From NCBI RefSeq assembly GCF_002099425.1, contig NW_018344184.1:2695001-2759000 (forward strand): a stretch of DNA of 64,000 nucleotides, written 5' to 3'. Positions 52,740 through 63,960 of the stretch are shown in pieces. Every line of letters begins with the position of its first letter. Positions within the stretch are counted from its first letter, which is position 1. Under the pieces are notes generated by a model. It had not been told where the DNA came from. It saw only the letters and a program-made list of their open reading frames with translations, and made no database searches. Origin of the DNA: Phascolarctos cinereus (taxonomy: Eukaryota > Chordata > Mammalia > Diprotodontia > Phascolarctidae). Position numbers and translations under genes: made by a program.

Positions 52740-53690
52740 TTGGAATGTTAAAGGAGAAAATCAAAAGGTATTTGCAATAATAGTCAAGTTTGGTCTTGGA
52801 GTACAAAATAAAGGAGGGCAGAGACTAAGAGTTTTATCAAGATAACTCGCTGGTCATAGCAAACACTTTTTCAACAGTCCAATATGTGACTCCACACATG
52901 AACATCTTCAGATGGTTAATATTGAAATCATTGCTTGCAAACTTTGTAGCCAAAGGTGGAGTTGCTCTACAATCAGTTAAAACAAGACCTGGAGCTGACT
53001 GTAGCTCAGATCATGAGCTTCTTATTGCAAAATTCAGACTTAAATTGAAGACAGTAAGGAAAACCATCAGACCATATAGGTAAGGCCTAAATAATACCCC
53101 TTATGAATATGAAGTGGAACTGATAAATAGATTTAAGGGTTAGATCTGGTACAGTGCGTGAAAAAATATGGACGGGAGTTGGCAATATCATATAAAAGGC
53201 AGCAACAAAACATTTTCCAAAGGAAAAAAAGAGCAATAAAGCAAAATGGCTGTCTGATGAGGCTTTACAAATAGCTGAGGAAAGAAAAAAAGGGAAAGGG
53301 AAAAGAGAAAGGGAAAGTTATGCCCAATTGAATGCAGAATTCCAGAGAACAGCAAGGAGAGCAGAAGGTTTTCTTAAATGAGCAATGCAAAGAAATAGAA
53401 CAAAACAAAGGAATGGGAAAGGCAAGAGATCTCTTCAAGAAAACTAGAGATATCACGGGAAAATTTCATGCAAAAATGAGCATGATAAAAGACAAAAATG
53501 TTAGAGACTTAACAGAAATAGCAAGAATACCCAAAGAACTATACAAGAAAGATGTTAACATTACGGATAACCACAAAGGTGTGGTTACTAATCTAGAAAC
53601 AGGCATCCTGGAAAACGAAGTTAAGTGGATCTTAGGAAGCATTGTTAGAAATAAAGCTATAAGTAAAGCCAGCTGAACCATTTAGAGGCA
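52740..53690 (+). repeat. RTE/BovB-like LINE, endonuclease and linker half, sense
   Basis: Plus frame 52886-53083 reads GADCSSDHELLIAKFRLKLK; SDH (from 53006) is the conserved end of the APE-type endonuclease. Frame 53332-53676 continues with FLNEQCKEIEQNKGMGKARD, ELYKKDVNITDNHKGVVTNL and VKWILGSIVRNKAISKAS, the linker just before the reverse-transcriptase fingers. It stops there. This half is upstream, in the protein, of the half at 52095-52735, but lies on the other strand. Confidence 0.88.
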
Positions 53691-53699
53691 TTGATTACC

Positions 53700-54228
53700 A
53701 TCAGTAAATAGAAGGAATAAAACAGGAAACTGAGCCCTGTGTAATTACAGTGATGGAGCTTGATTTGGGAGAAGAGTTGAGAAAATGTACATCCTTTTCT
53801 GCTAATCTATCCCCATTGATGTGAGGGATTATTGGTATGGGATATTTCCTATACTGTCAGACATAGTAAATTAGTTGGCTCTGTTGAGACTCTTCTAATG
53901 CAAAGACTCTACATGCCTATGAAAGGGGTACCTACATGAGTTGGCACCAGAGCTTTGAGAGAGGAGATATTCTTTCTTTCTGAGAAAGACACATGATTCT
54001 AGACTCTCTGAGAACAACTCCTGGCAGAAGAGAGAAAAACACTGTCTTGCAATTGTATAGGGAAAGCTGGCTCTTCAACATATCTCTGATTTCCAGCTTC
54101 TCTCTCTTGAGACTTTGGGGAATTTTCCCTTGTGTGAGATCAGGGTCTTTCTTTTTTGGGCTGACAGCTCTCTTTCCTTGGGGGGTGGGAGAGACTTATT
54201 TACTCTCTGTGTTTTCTGGTCTATTATA

Positions 54229-54275
<47 letters not shown>

Positions 54276-54745
54276 CTTCTCACAGTTTTCTTTGCTCTTT
54301 TCTTGGATAAATGGTTTTACTTGATAGTCATTATTTGTGATGGTCTTTGTGTAACTCACATTTTGTGAGAAGGGGCAAAGCTGGTAATTACAAGCTTAGA
54401 TCAACTCTCTCCTTTAAGAATGATCAGGAAAGTTTCTTTTTGTCCAGAACCAATTGTGCCCCTATCCCAGGAATATTTATCATGCTATATAAATGTAATT
54501 CTAGGCTGGTACCCCTTCTCTTAGATGAAAACAGGGTAGACAACCTCATAGTCACTTTACCTGTTCACCTCAAGGCAGAATCCTTGTCTCCCTTGGGATG
54601 GGGTGGATAAGATTACAGAGATATCTATCAATGCCTCCCTCAAGCTGCCTCTCTATATGTTTAGACCTCCTATGTTGATGTATACATAACCCACATGAGC
54701 AGCCCACACTTCACACATATAAGTAGGGCAAGATATGTTAGACTT
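53700..54745. other. No recognised element; (AT)n at 54232-54274
   Basis: The (AT)n run of about 21 units creates IYIYIY frames on both strands. The rest is not recognised; T-rich parts near 54100-54360 could be LTR-like but I cannot support it. Confidence 0.45.
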
Positions 54746-54749
54746 GTGT

Positions 54750-55410
54750 GTTTTAGGGAGATGCTTTTGATAGCTATATGGAGGATGAATTAGAGAGGAA
54801 AGAAGCCAAAAGCAACAGTTGGGCAAGAGTTATGTGAATTAAGAGAAGGGGTTGGAGGAGAGAGATGGAAGTAGAATCATTGGAAACTTATTTTATATGG
54901 GGTGGTGGTGGTGAGGAAGTGTCCATGTTGAACCTGAAGTTCTGAAGTAAACCTGAGTGAGTGGAAAGTTGTAATGCCCCCAGTAAAAAGGAGAGAGCTT
55001 GGTGGGAAGAGAGTTAAGAAGTCAATGACTTCTATTTTAGATATCTTTTGTTTTTGATGCCTATAGGACATTGACATATCCCGTGGATCTGGAACTTGGG
55101 AGAAAGCTGAGATCTGGACATACAGATTTGGGAATCATTCACATACAGATGACAATTCAACCCATGGAGTCCGATGAAGGGGAGTGTAGAGAGAAAAGAT
55201 GAGGGCCCAGGACAAAGTCTTTGGTGGACATCCATAGTCCATAGGGATATGAACATTTGATCACTAAAGGTAGCCAGAAGAAAAACTAGAAAATGGTAGT
55301 GTTACCAAAGTTGGGATAAAAGGAAGAGAGTATATGGAAAGAGGAGAGGTTGAACAACAACTTCAAAAGCTGCAGAGATGTGAAGAGAGACAATCTTTTT
55401 ATTGTAGGTT
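54750..55410 (-). repeat. L2 LINE ORF2 part, antisense
   Basis: Minus frame 55032-55256 reads QRLCPGPSSFLSTLPFI then LNCHLYVNDSQICMSRSQLS; this is the L2 active-site region with the YADD box altered to YVND. It has no 3' UTR, so it is an internal fragment. Confidence 0.83.
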
Positions 55411-56780
55411 TTTAATAGATATTTGCTAAATTGGATTGAATTCAAGGGCAATATATACATTTAAAGTTTCATTTCCTTTCAGGTTTTATTTTGAAATTTA
55501 AACTCTTTTGGCTCAGAGAATGAAAGGCAAAGTATCTTTTATAGCCCTATTTTACTATTTGCTTTCTTTTGTAAGGTTAGATAGGCATTGGGTGGCTGAC
55601 ACATTTCCATTCCTAGCTCATAGGATATAGTAAGAAGAGAGACAAAAAAAAAATCGCAGCTTTAGATCTCAGAGGGATCTTAGAAGACATCTTTAATTCC
55701 CTCAGTGGTACTGGTAGAGAATGAACTGCCCTTCATTCCTTCCCTCTAGCCAGTGGCAAACTGCCAACTATTCCTTTAATTTACTCTTTCAATCTAGAAA
55801 GGATAAAACATTCTGCACTTAAAGAAGTCCTTGATGGCTGTCATTTCAAAGGGAAAAACAAAAACAAAACCAAACTTCTATGGATTCTCTAAGTCGTAGT
55901 GGTAGAGAGTGGGAGATGGGGCAGAGTGAGAGAGAATTATGAGAATGAAGCATTTTCCCCTGGATTTTCCTTTTCAAAATGTAGAATAGAAAACCCTATG
56001 TAAAGAGGGAAAGTATATAAGTATGATATTATTTATGCTTATTGAACACATGTGCCTATGCAGATTTATTATATATGCTGTGTATAATTATATATGTAAT
56101 ATAAAAACTCCCTGTTTGTGGTGTTAAGCAACAATCTGTTTCTCTTCGGAACCCAGTTCTGTGTACAAACATTTTTACAACACATGTGGAATTGTAGTAG
56201 GAGTAGATGGTTTATAAATGATATGTTAAGGCAACAACATAAGTCAATACGTCAGAGGAATGGGAAAAACAAAATAATGCCGTATTCCTCAGCAAAAGTG
56301 GAAATGCAGTAGAAGTCTTAAAATTTTTTAAAGAGTTTTCTGTGCTTGTATGCAAATATCTTAGCTGATGATAATCAATTTCTAACTGAAAAAACTTCAG
56401 TGCCAAAAAACTTGTCAATAAACTTTCTTTTCTTTTTCTTTTCTTTTTTTTCAAGAAAAGAAAAGAAGCTACCTCTTGGAGGAAATGTTTGAGTTTGCAC
56501 TTTATTTCTATCTTTGATTAAACATTTGTGTAAGAGGCCAATTGGATGAGCTGGGTTTTGCTCTGTGGCAGATTTAGATGGATTTTCTGGGTCTAGATTA
56601 ATTAATGTAATTAGCTAGTTGGATTAATTACATTTGTGTTTCAGACTAGTTTGATTTTAAGGTATTAGGAGGACAGCGAGTGTAATCCCTTGAAGATTTT
56701 TCTGAACGGCAACTTTTCCCAAGTGACTGATGGTCTCCATCACAATGCACTCTGCACCACTGAAATGGTTATTTCTATTG
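55410..56780. other. AT-rich DNA, mostly unrecognised
   Basis: 55650-55790 may be a CR1/L3 scrap. The remainder shows no family or gene I can name. Confidence 0.42.
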
Positions 56781-56784
56781 CCTT

Positions 56785-57590
56785 GACCACAATTTTTAAA
56801 ACAATAAGTATTGTGTAAGTAAGGTCAAAAGTATAGCAAGATCTATGAGTGATATATCTCAAAGAAATCAAAGAAGGAGGAAAAGGACCCTTATGTACAA
56901 AAATATTTATAGCAGTTCTTTTTGTAGTAGTAAAGAATGGGAAACTGAATGGATGCACATTAATTGGGAATGGCTGAACAAGTGAACGTGATCGAATTTT
57001 ATTGCATTGTAAGAAAAAATGAAAGAATGGTTTCAGAAAATCCTGGACGACTTTTAAGAACTAATGCAAAGTGAAGTGAGCAGAACCATGAATACAAGTT
57101 ATACAATAACAAAATAGTAAAGATGATCAACTGTGAAAGACTTAAGAACTCTGATTAATGCAATGACCAAACACAATCCCAAAGGACTTGTGATGAAACA
57201 TGCTACCCACTTTCAGATAGAGAGAGAGAGAGAGACAGAGAGAGAGGAAAGAAGAAGGAGAAGAAGGAGAAGAAGAAGAAGAAGAAGAAGAAGAAGAAGA
57301 AGAAGAAGAAGAAGAAGAAGAAGAAGAAGAAGAAGGAAGAGGAGGAGGAGGAGGAGGAGGAGGAGGAAGATTCAGAGCACAGATTGAAACATTTTCTTTT
57401 CTTTCTTTTTCTTCCTTTTTTTGGGGAAGGGGGAGGAGGAGGAAGGACATGGTTAACAATGAAATTTCTTTTTCTTGACTATACATATTTGCAGTGGGTT
57501 TTGTTTTTCTTGCCTTTTCGATGGTTGGGGAAGGGGAGTTGGGAGAGAGAAAATGTAGTGCTGAAAATCAAATCAAATTGAATAAGTATC
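56785..57590 (+). repeat. L1 LINE ORF2 end and 3' UTR with microsatellite
   Basis: 'aaaatatttatagcagttct', 'gcacattaattgggaatggc', 'aatgcaaagtgaagtgagca', 'aatcccaaaggacttgtgat', then the GA/GAA repeat and the UTR end 'gggagagagaaaatgtag'. Same L1 lineage as 16.3 kb. Confidence 0.82.
57217..57370 (+). repeat. (GA)n-(GAA)n-(GGA)n microsatellite in L1 3' UTR
   Basis: About 20 bp of GA units, then about 22 GAA units, then GGA units. It replaces the usual T-rich UTR segment. Gives a spurious poly-R frame on one strand and a poly-S frame on the other. Confidence 0.96.
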
Positions 57591-57594
57591 CTGA

Positions 57595-57850
57595 GAGGCA
57601 ATGTTCCAGTGGATAGACAGTGGATCTCTGATTCAGGAAAACTTGATGATCTCTGAGTCAGGAAAAATTGGGTTTAAACCTTTCCTTTGACACATCTTGG
57701 TTGAATAAACCTGGGCAACTCTTAGTCCCTAAGGGCTCCCAGACAACTCTCTAAGAGTTCCAGGACAAGGCTTTAAGGCTAGAAATTGCAGAGTATTTGT
57801 GATCTTTGCTGGCAGAGGGGAGCTTCCTAGAGTGACAAAATCATAGATTT
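57595..57850 (+). repeat. THER1-like SINE
   Basis: 'tctgagtcaggaaaaattgg', 'agacaactctctaagagttc', 'ggctagaaattgcagagtat', 'ggcagaggggagcttcctag'. Confidence 0.57.
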
Positions 57851-58300
57851 GGATTAAATGGCCAAACTAACTCCCCCTCCTCATATTTGCAACATGTTCG
57901 ACCTATAATACTAGTGTAAAGTTGGCCTGATTAATTCCCTTGTCATGAAAACTGCAACTATGATTGCCTAGACACCTTTTTTTTTGCTAAGTGTCTTCAT
58001 ACGGCTCTGGGTCTTGTGTCCATATGTGCTTGTGGTTGCTCAATAATTATTAATTGACCAAATTTTTATTTTCTAGCACAGACTACTAAAACACCCAAAA
58101 TCACTTTGAAATATGCAAACACCAGGAAGATCATGTCCAATTAATGTATAGCTAATACCTCCTTTGTAATAATACCCTCCCAACTTTCATTTACAAGACT
58201 GGGTTGCCAGAGCACAGATGCTTTCTTGTGTTCTAGGGTAATTCAGTGGTTGGCTACTTTTATTACAGCAGTGCATGAGCCTCTAGCTGTGTGCTTCCCA
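57850..58300. other. No recognised element
   Basis: About 450 bp of AT-rich DNA. Confidence 0.45.
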
Positions 58301-58990
58301 TTGTTGTTGTCGTTTGTCTTTTGTTGTTATTGTTGTTTTAATTTTTAGGCAATGGGAGTTAAGTGACTTGTCCAGGGTCACACAGCTAGTTAGTGTTAAG
58401 TGTTTGGTCTGAGGTCATATTTGAACTCAGGTCCTCCTGACTTCAGGGCTGGTGCTCTTTCCACTGCGCCACCTAGCTGCCTCTTGTCTTTTGTTTTTGA
58501 AGAGGACCAATGATATCATGAGGTAATATATTGATTCATGGGTAAACTGAATTTAAGTGAGGCAGAGCTGCACAAAATGGTCAGCCTCACTCTCTTCCAG
58601 AGTCATCAAAGTCTAGTGGCAAGACCAAAGTGAAGAGGGCTGGCAATGGCCTGGGATGCAGTGGATCTCTTGGCTTCTTTGATGCCTGCCTAAGCTCTAA
58701 GGTGTCCACAATGCCTGCTTCATCTTCCTTCCTGGCCATTGGAACAAATGGTTCTCATCTGCCCATTCTCTGGGAGGTCTTTACATGCTTGGGGTAGACA
58801 TCCCCTTAACTCACGGACAGGTTTGTTGGTTACCCTTAACCTCGTTAAGCCTGTCTGCCAAGATGGTTTAACTGGGGTGTGGCCACTGTGCATGCTACAG
58901 TTTCTTGGCACCACAGATGAGAGTTAAGTGCCAGGTAGATCCTGAAGGTGGATAAACAACCCCGAAAAGGGCTCAGCAAAGCTAGTCCTT
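58300..58990 (-). repeat. RTE-tailed SINE, subtype A, split by a younger SINE
   Basis: Reversed tail at the left ('ttgtttttgaagaggaccaa'), then 'gaggcagagctgcacaaaat', 'ggcctgggatgcagtggatc', 'catgcttggggtagacatcc' and 'aaccccgaaaagggctcagc'. Full length apart from the insertion. Confidence 0.83.
58326..58483 (-). mobile_element. Short A-tailed tRNA SINE (WSINE1-like)
   Basis: Poly-T-rich left end, head 'ctgcgccacctagctgcc' at the right. Exact 12-bp duplication ttgtcttttgtt at 58314-58325 and 58484-58495, within the tail of the RTE-tailed SINE. Confidence 0.92.
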
Positions 58991-59034
58991 CTTGAACGCC
59001 AAATATACCCCATGCTTCCCATTAACACTCAGGC

Positions 59035-59305
59035 AGTTGAAGGGAAAGGGAAAAAGCATTTATTAAGCACCTGCTATGTACCAGACACTTGGCAGATACT
59101 ATTTCTTTTTATCCTTATAACAACTCTGGGAGATAGATGCTGTTATTATCCCCTATTTGACAGTTGAGGAAACTGAGGCAAACAGAGGTTCAATGACTTC
59201 CCTAGGGTCACGAAACTTATAAGTGTCTATGATTGGATTGGAACTCAGATCTGCCTGACTCCTAGCCCAGTTCTCTGTCCACTAATACCACCTACCTTTC
59301 TTAAT
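59035..59305 (-). repeat. MIR/THER1-type CORE-SINE
   Basis: 'tatttctttttatccttata', 'atgctgttattatcccctat', 'gttgaggaaactgaggcaaa', 'ggattggaactcagatctgc', 'ctaataccacctacc'. Confidence 0.83.
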
Positions 59306-59534
59306 TATCTTTTAGCAAAGGCATTAACTAGGAAGGCGTAGTAAAGATAGTAGGTATAAAACATTCCCACCATAAACCTGAGGCACATTCTCCCATAAAA
59401 ACACAAAATATACATGGGAAGAGTGGTTTCAAACTTGAGTACAATGTGTAGAACTTATGTGGGGCAAAGTTAGCTCACCATTTCTGGTACTTCATGTCTT
59501 AAAAGTCCTTTCTCTCTCTCTGATCTCTAAGGTC

Positions 59535-61020
59535 CCTTCCAGCTTTATTTTTTTAAAAAATTTATCTATTTTTAGTTTCCAACCTTCACTTCTATAAGAT
59601 TTTGAATCCATTTCTCCCCCCCCACCATGGTGTACAATCCAATATAGACTCTACATGTATATTCATGTCAAGCATATTTTCCCATTAGTCATGATGTAAA
59701 GAACAATTAGAACTAATGGAAAGAAGCACAAGAATGAAGCAATACAACAAAACAACAAAGGAAAGGGAGAGCAAGTAGTAAGCTTCCATCTTCATTCAGA
59801 CTCCATATTTCTTTCTCTGGGTGTCAATAGCAATTTCCATCATGAATCTTTTGGAGATGTCTTAGATTCTTTTAAAATTTTTTTTATTAATTTATTTTGA
59901 TTTATCAATAATCACTTCTATATGATTTTGAGTTTAAAATTTTTCTCCCCCTTCTTTCCCACCACCCTCCCCAAGATGGCTCACAATCTGATATAAGGTA
60001 TACATTTATATTCCTATTAAACATATTTTTACATTAGTGGTGTTGTAAGTAAAAATTAAAACCAATAGGAGGAACCATCAGAAAGAGGAAACAAAACTCA
60101 GCAGAAGAGAAAAAATATAGCAATTCAACTTTCATAGTTCTTTTTCTGGATGTGGATAGCATTTTCCATTACGAGGCCTCTGGAGATGTCTTAGGTCCTT
60201 GTATTGCTGAGAAGGGTTAAGTTTATCAATATTAGTCATCGCGCAACGTGGCTGTTACTGTGTACAACGTTCTCTTTGTTCTGCTCATTTCACTCAGCAT
60301 CAGACCATACAAGTCTTTCCAGGTTTTTCTGAAGTCAGCCTGTTCATCATTTCTTATAGAACAATAGTATTCCATTACATTCATTTACCACAACTTGCTC
60401 AGCCATTCCCCAATTGATGGGTATCCTCTCAATTTTCAATTCTCTGCCACCACAAAAAGAGCTGCTATGAATATTTTTGCACATGTGGGTCCTTTTCCCA
60501 TTTGTATGATCTCTTTGGGAAATAGCCCTAGAAGTGCGATTGCTGGGTCAAAGGGGATGTCTTAGAATTTTGTGTTGCTGTGAAGTGCCAAGTCTATCAA
60601 AGTCATCCCATAATGTGGCTGTTACAGTATACAATATTCTCCTGGTTCTGCTCATTTCACTCTGTATCAGTTCATGTAAGTCTTTCCAAGTTTTTTAAAA
60701 ATTCTTCATGCTCATCATTTCTGACAGCATAATAGCATTCTATTACATTCATATACCACAACTTGTTCAGCCATTTCCCAAATGATGGGTGTCTCCTCAC
60801 AAAAAGAGCTGCTATAAATATTTTTGTACTTGTGGGTCTTTTTCCCATTTTTTATGATCTCTTTGGGATACAGACATAGAAGTGGTATTCCTGGGTCAAA
60901 GGGTGTGCACAATTTTATAGCCCTTTGGGAATAGCCCCAAATTGCTCTCCAAAATGGTTGGATCATTTCACAACTTCACCTTTCTCTCTTTGTAGAGTCC
61001 TTGCAAAACTTCCTTGGGTG
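59535..61020 (-). repeat. L1 LINE ORF2 end and 3' UTR, split by another L1
   Basis: Outer L1: 3' UTR at 59535-59866 ('agactccatatttctttctc', 'ttttggagatgtcttagatt') and ORF2 C-terminus at 60571-61020. Minus frame 60715-60966 reads MIQPFWRAIWGYSQRAIKLC and TPFDPGIPLLCLYPKEIIK, the L1 motif FDPxIPLLxxYPK. The inner L1 is at 59867-60555. Confidence 0.88.
59867..60555 (-). mobile_element. L1 LINE, 5'-truncated, nested in another L1
   Basis: Starts with a T-rich 3' end, carries the UTR ('catagttctttttctggatg', 'ttgtattgctgagaagggtt') and the ORF2 end ('attgatgggtatcctctcaa', 'aaagagctgctatgaatatt'), and stops at 'gctgggtcaaaggg'. The flanks gatgtcttaga at 59856-59866 and 60556-60566 are an exact 11-bp target-site duplication. 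Confidence 0.9.
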
Positions 61021-61185
61021 TAGCATTTCTGATGGGCAGGGTGCTCAGCTGAGTTCCAAAGGTCTGCTTTTCCCCATGGTCTGACTCTTAATTACCAGGT
61101 CTAATTCCTTGAATCTGCTTTTTCTCTTGGTTAACTATGTATGTCTTTCCTCAGCTGATTGTCTCTCTGTGTCTATCTCTTTCTG

Positions 61186-61187
<2 letters not shown>

Positions 61188-61225
<38 letters not shown>
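61188..61225. repeat. (TG)n microsatellite
   Basis: About 18 TG units. Confidence 0.95.
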
Positions 61226-61226
<1 letters not shown>

Positions 61227-61409
61227 TTCCCAATTGGAAGCTATATTAAGGCCAAGGATGGGAAGGGAGGGAGAGAGGGAGGAAGAGAACAGAAAATCAC
61301 TTTCTCCCATGCTGTCATCTGGTACAGTGATATGAGTGTCCTTTCAAAACCAACTCCAGTATCCAAATTCAAAATGCTCTGCTGCTGAATGGCTTCCTTC
61401 TTTTGTCTA

Positions 61410-61535
61410 GGTTGTTCAGTCATTTCAGTTGTGTCTGACTCTTCATGACCCTATTTGGGGTTTTCTTGGCAAAGATACTGGAGTGGTTTGCAATTTCCTT
61501 CTCCAGCTAATTTTCTAGATGAGGAAACTGAGGAA
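61410..61535 (-). repeat. Mar1-type CORE-SINE, tail half
   Basis: 'cagtcatttcagttgtgtct', 'tttcttggcaaagatactgg', 'atgaggaaactgagg' and then an abrupt change to a MIR/THER1 copy. Confidence 0.8.
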
Positions 61536-61745
61536 GCATCTATATTGTACTGAGTGCTTTTTATAAATATTCTCATTTGATCTTCCCAACAATCCTGCTA
61601 GGTAGATATTATTATTAATCCAACTTTACAGTTTAGAAAACTGAGGCAAACAGAGGTTAAGTAAATTTCCCAAGGATATACAGTTAATATGTCTCTAAGG
61701 CCAGATTTGAACTCACGTTTTCTGGATTCCAAGCCCAGTGCCAGT
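61535..61745 (-). repeat. MIR/THER1-type CORE-SINE
   Basis: 'aatattctcatttgatcttc', 'gtagatattattattaatcc', 'gaaaactgaggcaaacagag', 'agatttgaactcacgttttc'. Confidence 0.75.
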
Positions 61746-62330
61746 TGCCTTGAAAATAATCAAACAGCTATATTATTGTTATTATTATAAAAATAGCATT
61801 ATTAATCATATGTTCTATATTATAAAATAGCAGGGAGAGAAATGACCCTCTTTTTAGATGTTTGGCCCCATTTCAACTAAACCCTATAAACACTTGCAAA
61901 AAGATGTGTACTGTTTTCCTAAAACAAGACACAAGAACAGATTTCATACTTTATGTCGGGTTATTACTCAATCTGACCTTCAGTGATCATAGATAGATAA
62001 TTGGGAGGTCATTTCTGGTTTGGGGGCTTTCACTTTTTGCTATTATGGTTTGGTGCTAGGACTTAAGGAACTTTGAAAAAAAACCCTTAGACCAATCAAT
62101 GCTGAAATAAGGCTCTTTATATGACACATTTTGCCCCCACACAAGGAAAGGCATTTAACTTAAGGCACCTGGAGAAGGAGACAAGGATAATAGGGGAAGG
62201 GCTTGAAGGTGAGGAAGAACCACCATCGGGGATAATCCCTGGTGATGGTTCTCCAGCAGTTATGGGAGAAGGAAGTCTCTGATGATCCTGAAAGTGTTTG
62301 GCTAGTTTCCCTCTAGGAGGCAAAGCATTG
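61745..62330. other. No recognised element
   Basis: A minus frame at 62117-62374 of 85 residues is partly repeat-derived and not recognised. Confidence 0.45.
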
Positions 62331-62555
62331 TGACATGCATCTCTCAGTTCAAATTCAAGTCTAGCTTCAGACATTTACTAACTGTGTGATCCTGGACAAG
62401 TGGTCACTCATCCTTTCTTGGTCTCAGTTTCCTCATCTGTAAAATAGGCATAATAATATCATTCACCTCCCAAGGTTGCTGTGAGCATCACTTGAGGTAG
62501 TATTCGTAAAGCACTTTGCAAACCTGAAAGTGCCATATAAATAGTAGCTACTGTT
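62330..62555 (+). repeat. MIR/THER1-type CORE-SINE
   Basis: 'aactgtgtgatcctggacaa', 'ctcagtttcctcatctgtaa', 'attcacctcccaaggttgct', 'taaagcactttgcaaacctg'. Confidence 0.78.
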
Positions 62556-62644
62556 GTTATCTGTGATGCTAAAGGCAAGGAGTTGCCCATTAGCAAAGCT
62601 GTATAGAAGATGGAAGTCTTCCGCAAGGAAGATTCTAAATATAG

Positions 62645-62688
62645 GATACACACACATAGATATATATGTATATATATCTATGTGTGTG

Positions 62689-62722
<34 letters not shown>

Positions 62723-62735
62723 CACACACATGTAA
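62645..62735. repeat. (TA)n/(TG)n microsatellite
   Basis: Alternating tata and tgtg runs. The purine-pyrimidine alternation makes spurious frames on both strands. Confidence 0.93.
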
Positions 62736-62919
62736 ATAGGAATTTCCAGAGAAAGATTAGAATATAAAGGAAGGAGGTACCAGGCAAGAGGAGGAGGCAT
62801 GGCTAAAGTAGTGATAGCCTATGGGTTGGAGGAAGATTAAGCTTTAGAACAATTATATTCACATTGTAGTATAAATACCTGTTCTATCTTTCAAGTAGAA
62901 ACATCACAGAATCTCGGTT

Positions 62920-63075
62920 TTAACAGTGCCTCTCAGAGTCTCAGTTGTCATATCTGTAAAGTGGGGATATTACTGGTAGTAGCTACATCATAGCATTGTA
63001 GGATTATTGTTAGGAAAGAGCTCTGCAAACCTTAGAAGGCATGTAAATGTGAGTTTTTATTATCATTATCTACAG
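62920..63075 (+). repeat. MIR/THER1-type SINE fragment
   Basis: 'tctcagttgtcatatctgta', 'gctctgcaaaccttagaagg' and a short ATT tail. Confidence 0.58.
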
Positions 63076-63690
63076 GTCAGAGTTCATATGGATAAGGAAG
63101 AAATTTTGTCTATCTGTGAGAATTTGGAATCCCTTGAAACCAGCTGCCTTTGACTTTGAGTTAATAGAGTCTCAGAATAAGTTGCATTTTATCCAGATTG
63201 ATAAATCTTTTAGTGAGAAAATATCACAGGGACAGAGATTTGATCTTCAGCCTGCTTGAAACCATTAAACAAAGCACACTGAAGTGGCATTTGGCATAAT
63301 AGACTTGCCTACAGAAATTCAGGGTATTCAGAGAATGAGGAGCCTATGAATGAAGTCTGATACATGTCTCAATTAGGAAAAATGAGCAGCAAAGGGCCTG
63401 TATTGTTATTTTAGAAGTGATTCTGCTTTTCAGTGTTTGTTGATCCTCTCCCAGTCTCTAACAAGCTCAGTGATAATGGGAGATTGTTACTGCTGCACTA
63501 CGGTGAAAAACTACAAAATAGTTTGTCTGCAATCGGCAGTATTCTGTGTTTCCAAATATGGGTGAATTTCACTTGTTTTCTAGATTTCAGGTCCCTAAAA
63601 CTTCTAGAGATTGAATTTTTCTATGCATTTATATTTCTATATAACTCTCTCTCTCTCATCGATAGTAAGTGATTCTTTCCATTCATTCAT
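63075..63690. other. No recognised element
   Basis: AT-rich with a 79-residue plus frame at 63433-63672 that I do not recognise. Confidence 0.45.
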
Positions 63691-63960
63691 TTTAAATTTT
63701 AACCTTTATTGACATTTTTTGTTTTTCATCACTTATATTTTTAAATATATCCTGCCCCTCCCCAACAAGCCATCCCTTATAACAAGAAGGATAAAAAAAA
63801 GGCAGTTCAGTAAAACTAATACATGGATCAAAATCTGCTAGTATACACAATGTTCTAAGCCCACAGTCCTTCAGTTCTGCAAAGAAGAGATAGAGGAATA
63901 TTTTCTCATTTCTTTTGTGGGACCAGGATTGGTCATTACAATTACACAGCATCAATTTCT
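63690..63960 (-). repeat. Unclassified dispersed repeat U3, longer copy
   Basis: 'caagccatcccttataacaa', 'ggcagttcagtaaaactaat', 'acaatgttctaagcccacag', 'gtgggaccaggattggtcat'. The first part recurs at 8115-8290. The layout looks like the reversed 3' end of a LINE. Confidence 0.52.

Noticed and set aside
53993-54359. Frames with IYIYIYIY on both strands
   Set aside because: They arise from the (AT)n run at 54232-54274.
57133-57486. Poly-arginine and poly-serine frames
   Set aside because: They are translations of the GAA microsatellite in an L1 3' UTR.
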